Of a stretch of DNA of 64,000 bases, positions 27,680 through 36,862 are shown piece by piece; position 1 is the stretch's first letter; the number at the start of each line of letters is the position of its first letter. Location of the stretch: positions 186,001-250,000 of the forward strand of contig NZ_BQHY01000004.1 of the NCBI RefSeq assembly GCF_021602155.1, given 5' to 3'. The stretch is from Pseudomonas parakoreensis (GTDB taxonomy: Bacteria > Pseudomonadota > Gammaproteobacteria > Pseudomonadales > Pseudomonadaceae). The notes under the pieces are model-generated. The model did no database searches, was not told the DNA's origin, and worked only from the letters and a program-made list of their open reading frames with translations. The position numbers and the translations under genes are program-made.

Positions 27680-29302
27680 ATGTCAGAACACGCTCAGCCG
27701 CTGGATGCCGCGAGCGGCGCCAGCACCAGCAATGCCACACAGAAAGTCATCTTCGCCTCGTCCCTGGGGACGGTGTTCGAGTGGTATGACTTCTTCCTCT
27801 ACGGCGCCCTGGCGGCGGTGATCAGCAAGCAGTTTTTCGCCGGCGTCAACGACACCACGGCGTTCATCTTCGCGCTGATGGCCTTCGCCGCCGGGTTTAT
27901 CGTGCGGCCGTTCGGGGCGCTGGTGTTCGGTCGGTTGGGGGACATGATCGGGCGCAAATACACCTTCCTCGCGACCATCGTCCTGATGGGCATCGCCACG
28001 TTCTGTGTCGGTCTGCTGCCGAACTACGCCAGCATCGGCATCGCCGCGCCGATCATTCTGGTGGTGCTGCGCATGCTCCAGGGCCTGGCGCTGGGCGGTG
28101 AATACGGCGGCGCCGCGACCTACGTGGCGGAACACGCGCCCATCGGCAAGCGCGGTTTCCACACCAGCTGGATTCAATCCACCGCGACCCTCGGTCTGCT
28201 GCTGTCACTGCTGGTGGTGCTCGGTTGCCGGTACTTCACCGGTGACCAATTCGAAGTCTGGGGCTGGCGTATTCCGTTCCTGCTGTCGATCGTGCTGCTG
28301 GGCATTTCCACCTGGATCCGCCTGAGCCTGCACGAGTCGCCGGCCTACCTGAAAATGAAAGAGCAAGGCAAAGCGTCGAAGGCGCCGATCCGCGAATCGT
28401 TCGGCCAATGGGAGAACCTCAAAGTCGTGCTGATTGCGCTGTTCAGCATCAATGCCGGGCAAGCGGTGACCTTTTACGCCGCGCAGTTCTACGTGCTGTT
28501 CTTCCTGACCCAGTTTCTGAAAATGGATCCGGCCGTTGCCAACAGCCTGCTGATCATCAGCGTGGTGATCGGTGCGCCGTTCTTCATCATTTTCGGCTGG
28601 CTGTCGGACAAGGTCGGACGCAAACCGGTGTTGATGCTCGGTTTGCTGCTGGCGACGGCGCTGTACTTCCCGATTTTCAAATCCCTCGCCCACTACGCCA
28701 ATCCGGCAATCGATCAGGCCAGTCGTCAGGCGCCGATCACCGTGCTGGCGGACCCAGCAACCTGCACCTTTCAGTTCGACCCGGTGGGCAAGGCCAAATT
28801 CGACAGCCCGTGCGACAAGGTCAAGACCTTCCTGGTCAAGCAAGGCCTGCCCTACACCAGCGCCGCAGCGCCGGCCGGCAGCGGCGTGCAGGTGAGCATC
28901 GGCGACGTGAAGATCGACGGCTATGACGAATCGGCCCTGCGCGGCGCCGTCACCCTCGCCGGCTACCCGCAACAGGCCGACCTGCAGCAGATCAACAAAC
29001 CGATGATCGTGGCACTGATTGTCGCGCTAATCATCATCTCGGCCATGTGCTACGGCCCGCTGGCGGCGCTGATGGTCGAACTGTTCCCGACGCGCATCCG
29101 CTACACCTCGATGTCCCTGCCGTATCACATCGGCAACGGCTGGTTCGGCGGCTTCCTGCCAACGGTGTCGTTCGCGTTGGTGGTGTACACCGGGGATATT
29201 TTCTATGGGCTGTGGTACCCGGTGCTGATTACCGGGGTGAGCCTGGTGGTGGGAATGATTTGTCTGCGGGAGACGAAGAATATCGATCTGGACAAGAACT
29301 GA
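27680..29302 (+). CDS. MFS metabolite:H+ symporter with large periplasmic or cytoplasmic insert
   Basis: This 540-residue MHS-family transporter has GTVFEWYDFFLYGALA in segment 1, GRLGDMIGRKYTFL after segment 2 and GWLSDKVGRKPVLM in the second half. Between these second-half segments and the final four lies an insert of about 105 residues (about 340-445, coordinates near 28700-29005). It contains two cysteines (ATCTF and SPCDK) and lengthens the protein from the usual 430-450. Such inserts recur in one MHS branch; their role is unknown. Start ATG 27680 follows GTGAGGGAT. It is probably independent of or loosely coupled to the GMC gene upstream. Confidence 0.87.
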   Translation: MSEHAQPLDAASGASTSNATQKVIFASSLGTVFEWYDFFLYGALAAVISKQFFAGVNDTTAFIFALMAFAAGFIVRPFGALVFGRLGDMIGRKYTFLATIVLMGIATFCVGLLPNYASIGIAAPIILVVLRMLQGLALGGEYGGAATYVAEHAPIGKRGFHTSWIQSTATLGLLLSLLVVLGCRYFTGDQFEVWGWRIPFLLSIVLLGISTWIRLSLHESPAYLKMKEQGKASKAPIRESFGQWENLKVVLIALFSINAGQAVTFYAAQFYVLFFLTQFLKMDPAVANSLLIISVVIGAPFFIIFGWLSDKVGRKPVLMLGLLLATALYFPIFKSLAHYANPAIDQASRQAPITVLADPATCTFQFDPVGKAKFDSPCDKVKTFLVKQGLPYTSAAAPAGSGVQVSIGDVKIDGYDESALRGAVTLAGYPQQADLQQINKPMIVALIVALIIISAMCYGPLAALMVELFPTRIRYTSMSLPYHIGNGWFGGFLPTVSFALVVYTGDIFYGLWYPVLITGVSLVVGMICLRETKNIDLDKN

Positions 29303-29340
29303 ATCTGAACCTGCGCACATGATCCTTGGGTGAAAAAAAC

Positions 29341-29438
29341 CTGTGGCGAGGGGGATTTATCCCCGATGGGGTGCGTAGCGCCCCCGTGAAAAAGGGGACT
29401 ACTACGTAGTCCATCGGGGATAAATCCCCTCGCCACAA
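29341..29438. repeat. REPIN, family B
   Basis: Arms CTGTGGCGAGGGGGATTTAT and ATAAATCCCCTCGCCACA enclose a loop with secondary dyads (GGGGTGCGTAGCGCCCC; ACTACGTAGT). It lies between converging genes. Confidence 0.93.
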
Positions 29439-29459
29439 TTGAATCTCCTCAGCCAAGAA

Positions 29460-29828
29460 TCAGGCATCCGCCTTGATCACCTCGAACTTCACCTGGTCCG
29501 GATAAAACGCCACATAGTTCTTGATCGCATCGACCGAGATTTTCGGTTTCTCATACGTCCACACCGCATTCGCCGCCTCATGCCCCGGCACCTGCAGGCT
29601 GAAGTAATTGGCGTCGCCCTTGTACGGGCAATAACTGGTGTGGTCGGTGCGGGCGAAGTATTTTTCGTCGATGTCCTCGCGGGGCACGTAGTACACCGGC
29701 GGGTAGTTGGCCTCATGGAGGACCAGCACATGCGAGGACGCCGCGACCTGGATGCCGTGGAACTTCACCAGCAGGCAACCGGGAAGCTCTTCGAGGGTAA
29801 TGACGGGGTTGAGGCCGGTGGTGCTCAT
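29460..29828 (-). CDS. DUF427-family protein
   Basis: This 122-residue protein belongs to the DUF427 family, recognised by FHGIQVAASSHVLVLHEANYPPVYYVPRED and by the later segment TSYCPYKGDANYFSLQ (short core residues shown). The family fold is a small beta-barrel; no activity is established, though occurrence beside oxidative or nucleotide enzymes is common elsewhere. ATG 29828 is preceded by GGAGAACCCCCC. A longer in-frame start would translate a REPIN and is rejected. Confidence 0.82.
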   Translation of the reverse strand: MSTTGLNPVITLEELPGCLLVKFHGIQVAASSHVLVLHEANYPPVYYVPREDIDEKYFARTDHTSYCPYKGDANYFSLQVPGHEAANAVWTYEKPKISVDAIKNYVAFYPDQVKFEVIKADA

Positions 29829-29853
29829 GGGGGGTTCTCCAGGGACAAATGAA

Positions 29854-30018
29854 CTGTGGCGAGGGAGCTTGTCGAATCGTCGCACCGTCCCGCTGGGCTA
29901 CGTAGCAGCCCTGAATCCGGGAATCGCGTGTGTCAGGTATAACGCGATTTCCGAGTTTGCGACGGCTTCGCCGCCGAGCGGGACGGTGCGACGATTCGAC
30001 AAGCTCCCTCGCCACAGG
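29854..30018. repeat. Long REPIN, family C, about 165 nt
   Basis: Outer arms of about 45 nt are nearly perfect inverted copies (CTGTGGCGAGGGAGCTTGTC outermost; inner GAATCGTCGCACCGTCCCGC). They surround a 70-nt loop that itself contains ATAACGCGATTT/AATCGCGTG dyads. It lies between the DUF427 gene start and the serralysin 3' end. Confidence 0.9.
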
Positions 30019-30056
30019 ACGATAGTTGCCCTGAATCGGTGTCAGTCAGGATCAGC

Positions 30057-31463
30057 TCAAACCACGATATCCGTCGCCAGCGCCTGCCCCACCACACCTA
30101 CGGCAAAGTCCACCTCACCCTGCCCCGTCAGATCGATCAGCAGCCCGGTCTGACCACTCTGTGCGTAATAAGTCAGGATTGCATCGCCCGCATGGCCGGT
30201 GAAACCGCTGACGAAGTTCAGCGTGGCCGCGCCCGTGGCGAAACCGGCGATGCCCGAGAGGTCGATCTTGTCCACGCCGCTTTTGAAATCCATGATCCAG
30301 TCCGGCTGGTTGTTGGTCGAGTCACTGGCCGCACCGAACACGAAGGTGTCCGCACCCTCGCCGCCCCACAGCACATCCGCGCCGCCACCGCCGTAAAGGA
30401 TGTCGTTGCCGGCTCCGCCGAACAGATGGTTGACGGCCGAGTTTCCGATCAGCAGGTCATTGCCGGAACCGCCAACGGCGTTTTCCACGGTCACGCCATA
30501 GGCGATCGACACGTTGCCGACCAGCCCGCCGACATCGGAGAACGAGCCTTCATTGAGGTTGATTTTCTGGTTCTGGGTGAAGCCGGAGAAGTTCAGCGTG
30601 TCATCGCCGCCACCGTCCCACACCGAGAACACCAGCTTCGACGACGCCGAGGTGGCGCTGTAGTAATCGCGCCCGGTATTGGAGCCGAAACCGTAGGTGG
30701 TGTTATCGGCGCGAGTCTCATAGTTGGCGCCGTAGAGTTTTTGCACGGCGACGATATCGTCCAGCAGCGGTGCCGAGGCGTAGGCGCCGCTGCCGTCCTT
30801 GCTGAAGTTCTGGTCGGTGTTGGCTTCGCTCCAGTAGCTCATCAGGCTGTAGCCACGGGTGTCTTCGGCATATTTGGCGTCGTTGTAGGTCGGGTTGCCG
30901 TTGCCGGCGTTGTAGGCGCCCGGGTGCGACAGGCCAAGGGTATGACCGATCTCGTGGGTCAGGGTCTGACGCCCGTAGTTGTTGGTGTCCGGGGTCTTGT
31001 TGACCTGATACTGGTTGTTGATCAGGTACCACGACTGGCCATCATAGCTGCCGCCGCTCGGCAGGTAGGCGAACGCCGCACCGCCAGTGCTGACGTCGTA
31101 GTTGCCGAAGGTCATGTGGCCGTCGCCGCCCTTGCCCTCAGTGAACGTGACCTTGGCCACGTCGGCCCAGGATTGCATGGCCAGTATGGCTTGAGCCTTT
31201 TGCTGAGCGCTGAACTGGCTGAAGTTGCCGAGGTTCGGATTGTAGTTTGCCGGTTTCTCGGTAAGGAAGGTGTAGGTCAGGGAGATTTTGCCGTCGCCGT
31301 TCTTGTCGTGCCACGACAGGTTTTTGCGCAGGATTTCGTCAGCCGCCTGGTCGGCAGTGAACGACGGTTTGCCGTTCACCAGGCCGACGCCACGGTCGTA
31401 CAGGTGGCTGAAGGCGTTCACTTCGTCATAGGCGCTGCTGGTTTTCGCTTTGGCTTGAGCCAT
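30057..31463 (-). CDS. Serralysin-type extracellular zinc metalloprotease
   Basis: This 468-residue repeats-in-toxin protease resembles AprA/AprX. The zinc motif [11 protein letters not shown] has H170, E171, H174 and H180, and the Met-turn SLMSYW has M208 and ligand Y210. Near residues 345-400 are Ca-binding GGxGxD nonapeptides ([31 protein letters not shown]). The C-terminus ends in a hydrophobic DIVV, the type I secretion signal typical of serralysins. There is no Sec signal. ATG 31463 has AAGGAAG upstream. Unlike the aprX operon there is no inhibitor gene or aprDEF exporter beside it, so it is presumably a second, stand-alone serralysin that uses an exporter encoded elsewhere. Confidence 0.9.
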   Translation of the reverse strand: MAQAKAKTSSAYDEVNAFSHLYDRGVGLVNGKPSFTADQAADEILRKNLSWHDKNGDGKISLTYTFLTEKPANYNPNLGNFSQFSAQQKAQAILAMQSWADVAKVTFTEGKGGDGHMTFGNYDVSTGGAAFAYLPSGGSYDGQSWYLINNQYQVNKTPDTNNYGRQTLTHEIGHTLGLSHPGAYNAGNGNPTYNDAKYAEDTRGYSLMSYWSEANTDQNFSKDGSGAYASAPLLDDIVAVQKLYGANYETRADNTTYGFGSNTGRDYYSATSASSKLVFSVWDGGGDDTLNFSGFTQNQKINLNEGSFSDVGGLVGNVSIAYGVTVENAVGGSGNDLLIGNSAVNHLFGGAGNDILYGGGGADVLWGGEGADTFVFGAASDSTNNQPDWIMDFKSGVDKIDLSGIAGFATGAATLNFVSGFTGHAGDAILTYYAQSGQTGLLIDLTGQGEVDFAVGVVGQALATDIVV

Positions 31464-31655
31464 GGTGGGACTTCCTTGTTTCAGAGTTGGCAGTACGCGT
31501 CGAGCACGGCGATCCACTAGCGAGATCGCCCGGTCACTCGCGTTTCTGAGAAGCCCGGTGAACCTGACACGGGCGTCAACTGCCTTGCCAATCGATTTCT
31601 CGATAGCCGCTCGCGACGTCCCGATAATACCGGTCATCTCCGGCAATGTTTTGAT

Positions 31656-31671
31656 CTGTATATCCATACAG
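31656..31671. promoter_or_regulatory. LexA (SOS) box upstream of topB
   Basis: CTGTATATCCATACAG matches the LexA consensus CTGTATATATATACAG at 14 of 16 positions, with both CTGT and ACAG ends intact. It lies 72 nt upstream of the topB start and, on the other strand, 190 nt upstream of the serralysin start. TTGATC just before it could be a -35. Which gene it serves cannot be told from sequence. Confidence 0.75.
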
Positions 31672-31742
31672 ATAAAAGTTGCCCCGAGCGCCAACTGCGG
31701 CCATTCTGTGCACCTCCAGTGAACTGATCGACGACGGTGGTT

Positions 31743-33707
31743 ATGCGGCTGTACCTCTGTGAAAAACCTTCCCAGGCCAAAGACATCGCGGCCGTGCTGG
31801 GCGCCAGGCGTCGGGGCGACGGCTGCTGGCTGGGAACGGACGTCACAGTGACCTGGTGCATCGGCCATCTGCTGGAAACCGCACCACCGGATGCCTACGA
31901 CGCGCGCTACAAACGCTGGGTACTGGCGGATCTGCCGATCATCCCGGACAAGTGGAAAATGACCGTCAAGCCGCGTACCGCCAGCCAGTACAAGGCGGTC
32001 AAGCGCCTGCTCGGCGGGGCCAGCGAGCTGATCATCGCCACCGACGCCGACCGTGAGGGCGAGATGATTGCCCGGGAACTGGTCGAACACTGCCGCTATC
32101 GCGGGCCGATCCGGCGCTTGTGGCTGTCGGCGCTGGACGAGGCGTCAATTCGCAAGGCTCTGGCCGCGCTGAAGCCGGGAGCGGAAACCTTCAGCCTGTA
32201 TCACTCGGCGCTAGGGCGCTCGCGGGCGGACTGGCTGATCGGCATGAACATGAGCCGCCTGTTCACTCTATTGGGCCGGCAGTCCGGCTATCAGGGCGTG
32301 CTGCCGGTCGGTCGGGTACAAACGCCGACGCTGCGACTGGTGGTGGATCGCGACCGCAGCATCGCCGATTTCGTCCCGGTGCCGTATTGGGCGATCGATG
32401 TGCAACTGCTGCACGACGGCACGCGGTTCACTGCGCAATGGCGTGCGACCAGCAACGTTTGCGACGATCAGGATCGCTGTCTGAATCAGGCACTGGCGCA
32501 ACAAGCGGCGGCGGCAATCAGCAATGCCGCCACTGCGCGGGTGATGAAGCTACGCACCGAGCGCATGCGTGAAGTGGCACCGCTGCCTTTCGATCTGGGC
32601 ACCCTGCAGGAAGTCTGCTCGAAGAAACTCGGTCTCGGCGCCCAGGAAACCCTCGACATCGCCCAGGCGCTCTACGAAACCTACAAGGTCATCACCTACC
32701 CGCGCAGCGATTGCGGCTTTCTGCCGCTGAGCCAGCACAGCGAAGCGCCGGGGATACTTGCGGCACTGCGTCAGGCCGACCCGAGCCTCGACGCGCTGAA
32801 CGGTCACCTCGACCCGCAGCGTCGCTCCCGAGCGTGGAACGACGCCAAGGTCAGCGCCCACCACGGCATCATCCCCACGGCTGCGGCGAAAAATCTCGAA
32901 CGCCTGAGCGGCAAACACCGGGCGGTCTATACCCTGATTCGCGCGCGTTATCTGGCGCAATTCCTGCCCAACCATGAATACGATCGTACTCAGGCCGATT
33001 TCGATTGCGCCGGTGAAGCGTTGCGCGCGGTCGGCAAGCAGATCATTGAACCGGGCTGGAAACGTGCCCTGCCTGAAGCCCTCGCCCCGGCCAAGGGCCG
33101 TGAAGCGCCAGCCCCACAAACGCTTCCGGCGCTAAGCCAGGGTATCGATTGCGCCGTGGCCGGCGTGAACCTCAAGGACCTCTGGACGCAGCCGCCGAAA
33201 CCCTACACCGAAGGCGATCTGATCAAGGCGATGAAGAACGTCGCCAGACTGGTGGAAGATCCGCTGCTCAAACAGAAACTCAAGGACACCACCGGCATCG
33301 GCACCGAAGCCACGCGCGCCTCGATCATTCAGGGCCTGCTGGATCGTGGTTATCTGGTGAAGAACGGCAAGGCGCTGGCCGCGACCCCGCCGGCCTTCAG
33401 CCTTATCGACGCCGTACCGCGGGCGATTGCCGATCCCGGCACCACCGCCATCTGGGAGCAGGCGCTGGACATGGTGCAGAGCGGCGAGATGAGTCTGGAA
33501 GAGTTCGTCACCAAACAGGCGGCGTGGATGAGCAAGCAGGTCACCCGCTGTTCTGCGCTGAACCTGACCATCAGCGGCCCGCCACCGGCCGGCAAGGCTG
33601 CCGCGCCGTGGAAAAAGAAACGCAAATCGACCCGAAGCAAAACCGCCGGGGCAACTGTGGCGAAGGGATTTATCCCCGATGGACTGCGCAGCAGTCCCCC
33701 GGTTTAA
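31743..33707 (+). CDS. topB: DNA topoisomerase III
   Basis: This 654-residue type IA topoisomerase relaxes and decatenates DNA, especially replication and recombination intermediates. The TOPRIM acidic motif ATDADREGE has D101, D103 and E105; the catalytic tyrosine is Y319 (VITYPRSD); SAHHGIIPT and GIGTEATRA are further family markers. No zinc-finger tail is present, as in E. coli TopB. ATG 31743 ([10 protein letters not shown]) aligns with family starts; an in-frame GTG at 31737 is less likely. The last 17 or so residues (after KTAGA) come from a REPIN that has replaced the original end. It may belong to the SOS regulon, given the LexA box upstream. Confidence 0.93.
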   Translation: MRLYLCEKPSQAKDIAAVLGARRRGDGCWLGTDVTVTWCIGHLLETAPPDAYDARYKRWVLADLPIIPDKWKMTVKPRTASQYKAVKRLLGGASELIIATDADREGEMIARELVEHCRYRGPIRRLWLSALDEASIRKALAALKPGAETFSLYHSALGRSRADWLIGMNMSRLFTLLGRQSGYQGVLPVGRVQTPTLRLVVDRDRSIADFVPVPYWAIDVQLLHDGTRFTAQWRATSNVCDDQDRCLNQALAQQAAAAISNAATARVMKLRTERMREVAPLPFDLGTLQEVCSKKLGLGAQETLDIAQALYETYKVITYPRSDCGFLPLSQHSEAPGILAALRQADPSLDALNGHLDPQRRSRAWNDAKVSAHHGIIPTAAAKNLERLSGKHRAVYTLIRARYLAQFLPNHEYDRTQADFDCAGEALRAVGKQIIEPGWKRALPEALAPAKGREAPAPQTLPALSQGIDCAVAGVNLKDLWTQPPKPYTEGDLIKAMKNVARLVEDPLLKQKLKDTTGIGTEATRASIIQGLLDRGYLVKNGKALAATPPAFSLIDAVPRAIADPGTTAIWEQALDMVQSGEMSLEEFVTKQAAWMSKQVTRCSALNLTISGPPPAGKAAAPWKKKRKSTRSKTAGATVAKGFIPDGLRSSPPV

Positions 33708-33759
33708 GGAAAAGCTGGGGCCGCTTCGCAGCCCATCGGGGATAAATCCCCTCGCCACA
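33655..33759. repeat. REPIN, family B, overlapping the topB 3' end
   Basis: Arms CTGTGGCGAAGGGATTTATC and GATAAATCCCCTCGCCACA. The left arm is translated as the C-terminus of TopB. Confidence 0.92.
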
Positions 33760-33808
33760 AGGTATGATTCGACAATACTGAAGCCGCAATCTTCAGGAGT
33801 TCTCCCCA

Positions 33809-34312
33809 ATGCCCACCATCGAACTGCACCCCGCCCACCGCGACGAACTGCAAACCATCGAAAACCTCATGCAGTTCTACATGTACGACTTCAGCCAATG
33901 GCTACCACTGAAACTCGGCGAACATGGCTTCTTCAGTATTCAGCCGAAAGACGACTACTGGCGCAATCCAGCTACCCAACCTTTCCTGATCCGCATCGAC
34001 AGCGAATTGGCCGGGTTCGTGATCGTCGACAATGACACCCGCATCGAGGGCACTGAATACAACATCAGCTACCTCTTCCTCACACGACGCTTCCGTGGCC
34101 AAGGCGTCGCGCAGTTTGTCGTCTCTGCCCTCTTGAGTCGTTTGCCCGGTCAGTGGCAGATTTTTCATATCGACGCCAACCTGCCTGCACGGCACTTCTG
34201 GGCCCGGTTGATCCCCAAATTGAGCGGTGGTGAGTTCGTCCGCCAGCAGCGTTCGGTCGACGGTTATCCCTGCACCTTCTACATCTTTCACAGCCCCGCG
34301 TCCGTTGCCTGA
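33809..34312 (+). CDS. GNAT-family N-acetyltransferase
   Basis: This 167-residue acetyltransferase has the acetyl-CoA-binding motif as RRFRGQGVAQFVVSALL (about residues 98-114), with flanking strands LAGFVIVDND and WQIFHIDANLPARHFW. The acceptor substrate is unknown. CAGGAG lies 6-11 nt upstream of ATG 33809. It has no obvious partner: the upstream REPIN separates it from topB and the downstream 500 nt lack a complete gene. Confidence 0.88.
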   Translation: MPTIELHPAHRDELQTIENLMQFYMYDFSQWLPLKLGEHGFFSIQPKDDYWRNPATQPFLIRIDSELAGFVIVDNDTRIEGTEYNISYLFLTRRFRGQGVAQFVVSALLSRLPGQWQIFHIDANLPARHFWARLIPKLSGGEFVRQQRSVDGYPCTFYIFHSPASVA

Positions 34313-34369
34313 ACGGAACTTTTCTCGTTCCAAAACAGCTTTGTCCGACAATATGTAGTGATCAAAAAT

Positions 34370-34647
34370 AATCACTACAAAACCGTTGACGGCGTCGTTT
34401 TGCTTTTGCATGATGAAGACGTTCCCCGATCGGGAACATCGGTAACACGCTTGAGCAAACTCGTCTGACCGCCGAGTTGTTTTTTCCGGATACACGCTGC
34501 CCACAAGGCAGATTGAAGAAGCTGACCTGGCCTGAACGTCCAGTACAAGGACGAGAAGCGCTGGCGAAAATTCTCAAGATGCTTGTGGTCGACCCTGAAA
34601 ACGTCGTCAAGGAGCCTCCCGGTTTTCGCTGCTTCTCCTCGTTGTGA
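34370..34647 (+). pseudogene. Possible coding remnant, unidentified
   Basis: The 510-nt stretch between the acetyltransferase and the next gene has no intact gene. Two adjacent open stretches in different frames look coding: 34370-34480 (reading VDGVVLLLHDEDVPRSG) and about 34481-34647 (reading KKLTWPERPVQGREALAKIL and ending PGFRCFSSL before TGA). No start codon with a ribosome site precedes the first. I infer a decayed, frameshifted gene; family unknown. Positions 34313-34369 and 34648-34823 show nothing recognisable. Confidence 0.35.
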
Positions 34648-34823
34648 CGCTATTGCGTAGCAGTTATTCAACACGACTACATGCAACAGACGCATGACCC
34701 CGTACTTCTCACGGGCGACCGCTGACGTCCTGGTTTCGGTGCCAGGGATCAACTAACCGATGGGCTACCTGTATTAGCGAATCAACTTTGAAAGATCACC
34801 AGACTGGTCAAGGGGCAAACATC

Positions 34824-35153
34824 ATGAATCTGAACAATCAACCTACTATCGAAGAACTGGCTCGTATGTTCGCGGCGCAAAAAGACAGCCACGACAGCCA
34901 CATTCTCTGGATCAGCAAGTCGGGTCAGGTGCATATCGACTGCCTGTCGCCCCACGCTGGTGAAGAAGAATTCGACCGCAACAACCAGAACCTGCTGGCC
35001 CGCCTGAAGATGTACCGCCGCGGCCACGGTTATGTCGGCAAGAAAGCCGCAGCCGACAAGGACTTCATCGGCAATGTGCTGCAGACGCTGAAACAGGCGT
35101 GGGATTCGATGCAGAACAAGAATGAAGTTCGGGTGATTGACCGGTTTTGCTGA
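34824..35153 (+). CDS. Conserved-looking small hypothetical protein
   Basis: This 109-residue soluble protein shows no signal peptide or membrane segment. An acidic middle (SPHAGEEEFDRNNQN) is followed by a basic stretch (RLKMYRRGHGYVGKKAAADKD) and a terminal amphipathic helix. I do not recognise a family. ATG 34824 follows AAGGGGC about 10 nt upstream. Good codon usage, a clean strong terminator and high G+C at third positions support a real, well-expressed single gene. Confidence 0.75.
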   Translation: MNLNNQPTIEELARMFAAQKDSHDSHILWISKSGQVHIDCLSPHAGEEEFDRNNQNLLARLKMYRRGHGYVGKKAAADKDFIGNVLQTLKQAWDSMQNKNEVRVIDRFC

Positions 35154-35171
35154 GTTACAACTTCAATAAAT

Positions 35172-35208
35172 AAAAAGGGCCTGCTTCCAAAAGAAGCAGG
35201 CCCTTTTT
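35172..35208 (+). terminator. Rho-independent terminator
   Basis: Perfect 16-bp stem, AAAAAGGGCCTGCTTC and its complement, around CAAAA, ending in TTTTT, 18 nt after the stop of the 109-residue gene. Being symmetric in A and T tails, it could also act on the opposite strand. Confidence 0.95.
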
Positions 35209-35227
35209 ATTGCTCCCTGAAACTGCA

Positions 35228-35313
35228 CTGTAGGAGCTGCCGAAGGCTGCGATCTTTTGATCTTGTTTTTTAGATCAAGATCAAAAGATCGCAGCCTTCG
35301 GCAGCTCCTACAG
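35228..35313. repeat. REPIN, family A
   Basis: Inverted pair with loop TCTTGTTTTTTAGATCAAGA. Its right arm supplies the TAG stop codon of cynR (35310-35308). Confidence 0.95.
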
Positions 35314-36192
35314 AGGGATATTGAGTTCCAGCACCAGATTCATGAACGCCACTGCCGCCGCACTGTGGTAATTATTGCGCCGCCGCAACAACGCCGCTCC
35401 ACGCTGCGGCGCTTCATGCTCGACGCTCAAGCGACGCAACGCGCGGTCTTCGGACGCAATCGCCTCGGGCAACATCGTCGCCATCGGCGCATGTCGCACC
35501 ACCTCCAGCAACGTGCTCACCGAGTTCACTTCGATGCGCACCTGCGGCGTGATCCCCAACTGACGAAAATATTCATCGATTGATAACCGGGTAATGAAGT
35601 CCGGTGCCAGCAAGGCGAAATCCAGCTGTGCAAGGTCACTCGACGTCAGTACCCCGCTGCTGTCGTACAGCGGATGCTCGCGCCCGACCATGATCCCCAG
35701 GGTTTCGGTAAACGCCGGAATGCACTCGAGATCGGGGTGGCGCACCGGGGTAAAGGCAATCGCGATATCCAACGAATCGTCCGCCAGTCCAGCCTCGATA
35801 TCGTCCATCGACAGCTCGAGAATCTGCAGATGGATACCCGGGTAGCGCGCCGCGAAATCACGCACCAACGGCCCGACCAGATACGCCATGAAGGTCGGGG
35901 TCATGGCCAGACGCAGGTTGCCACGGGACAGATCCTTCACGTCATGCAATGCCCGCTTGCCCGCCTCCAGCTCCACCAGCACCCGCCGCGCACACTCAAT
36001 GTAAGCCTCGCCGGCATCGGTGGCCTTGACCGTGCGCGAAGTGCGATCAAACAGGGCCACCCCCAGAGTTTCCTCAAGTTGGCGGATCTGTTGCGACAGG
36101 GTCGGCTGCGACACGTGCAACGCCTCCGCCGCCCGGGTGAATCCGCCGTGGTCGGCCACGGCCAGCAGATAACGCAAATGTCGCAACAGCAT
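35308..36192 (-). CDS. cynR: LysR-family activator of the cyanate operon
   Basis: This 294-residue LysR protein closely follows E. coli CynR: MLLRHLRYLLAVADHGGFTRA, then LHVSQPTLSQQIRQLEETLGV (cores only) and AMTPTFMAYLVGPL. ATG 36192 aligns with the E. coli start and has GGTGAG upstream; an ATG 12 nt further up lacks a site. It is divergent from cynS with a 120-nt gap. The gap contains the dyad ATGCAAAGCAT and a T-N11-A motif near 36219-36236 that may be its operator. The stop codon lies within a REPIN, suggesting the original end was replaced. Confidence 0.9.
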   Translation of the reverse strand: MLLRHLRYLLAVADHGGFTRAAEALHVSQPTLSQQIRQLEETLGVALFDRTSRTVKATDAGEAYIECARRVLVELEAGKRALHDVKDLSRGNLRLAMTPTFMAYLVGPLVRDFAARYPGIHLQILELSMDDIEAGLADDSLDIAIAFTPVRHPDLECIPAFTETLGIMVGREHPLYDSSGVLTSSDLAQLDFALLAPDFITRLSIDEYFRQLGITPQVRIEVNSVSTLLEVVRHAPMATMLPEAIASEDRALRRLSVEHEAPQRGAALLRRRNNYHSAAAVAFMNLVLELNIPL

Positions 36193-36312
36193 CGGGCTCA
36201 CCATCTATAGGCAGGACTTATGCAAAGCATTGTATATCGGTCTTGGACGCTATGGATCAATCGGCAGAAGATGGCTCCCACACAGCAAGCCAACCTTGAA
36301 AGGAGCGACACC

Positions 36313-36780
36313 ATGCAACAGTCCCACGCTTACAACGATGCCAGCCTGGCCCTGACCACCCGCATTCTCGACATCAAGGCCCGCAAAAATCTGTCGTGGC
36401 AGGATCTGGCTGACGACACCGGCCTGAGCCTGGCCTACGTCACCGCTGCCCTGCTCGGCCAGCACCCTTTGCCGCAAGACGCCGCGCAAGTGGTCGGCGC
36501 CAAGCTTGAACTGGACGCCGACGCCGTTGCCGCCCTGCAAATCATCCCGTTGCGCGGCAGCCTCAGCGGCGTGCCGACCGACCCGACCATCTACCGCTTC
36601 CACGAGATGATCCAGATCTACGGCACCACCCTCAAAGCCCTGGTCCACGAGCAGTTCGGCGACGGCATCATCAGCGCCATCAACTTCAAGCTCGACATCA
36701 AGAAAGTCGAAGACCCGGAAGGCGGCTCCCGCGCCGTGGTCACCCTCGACGGCAAGTTCCTGCCACTGCGTCCGTTCTGA
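36313..36780 (+). CDS. cynS: Cyanate hydratase (cyanase)
   Basis: This 155-residue protein, one residue shorter than E. coli CynS, converts cyanate plus bicarbonate to ammonia and two CO2. The catalytic triad is conserved as R95, E98 and S121 ([15 protein letters not shown] and GIISAI). The N-terminal POU-like helical domain ([21 protein letters not shown]) precedes it. ATG 36313 follows AGGAG by 8 nt. It is first in an operon with a small DUF2790 gene and cynT, which recycles its CO2 to bicarbonate. Confidence 0.96.
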   Translation: MQQSHAYNDASLALTTRILDIKARKNLSWQDLADDTGLSLAYVTAALLGQHPLPQDAAQVVGAKLELDADAVAALQIIPLRGSLSGVPTDPTIYRFHEMIQIYGTTLKALVHEQFGDGIISAINFKLDIKKVEDPEGGSRAVVTLDGKFLPLRPF

Positions 36781-36787
36781 TCCACCC

Positions 36788-36810
36788 GGCCCGCACCTGA
36801 GGTGCGGGCC
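36788..36810 (+). other. Perfect hairpin between cynS and the DUF2790 gene
   Basis: GGCCCGCACC-TGA-GGTGCGGGCC lies 8 nt after the cynS stop. No T-run follows, so it is probably an mRNA-stability or partial-terminator structure that would set cynS above the downstream genes. Confidence 0.7.
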
Positions 36811-36862
36811 CATCCAAACCCGAATTACCAAATCGTCCCCCCATCCGCCTGGAGGCTGCCCC

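Noticed and set aside
31464-31670. N-terminal extension of the serralysin to the ATG in the LexA box
   Set aside because: AAGGAAG just before ATG 31463 and the lack of such an extension in known serralysins favour the shorter protein; kept only as a possibility in the findings.
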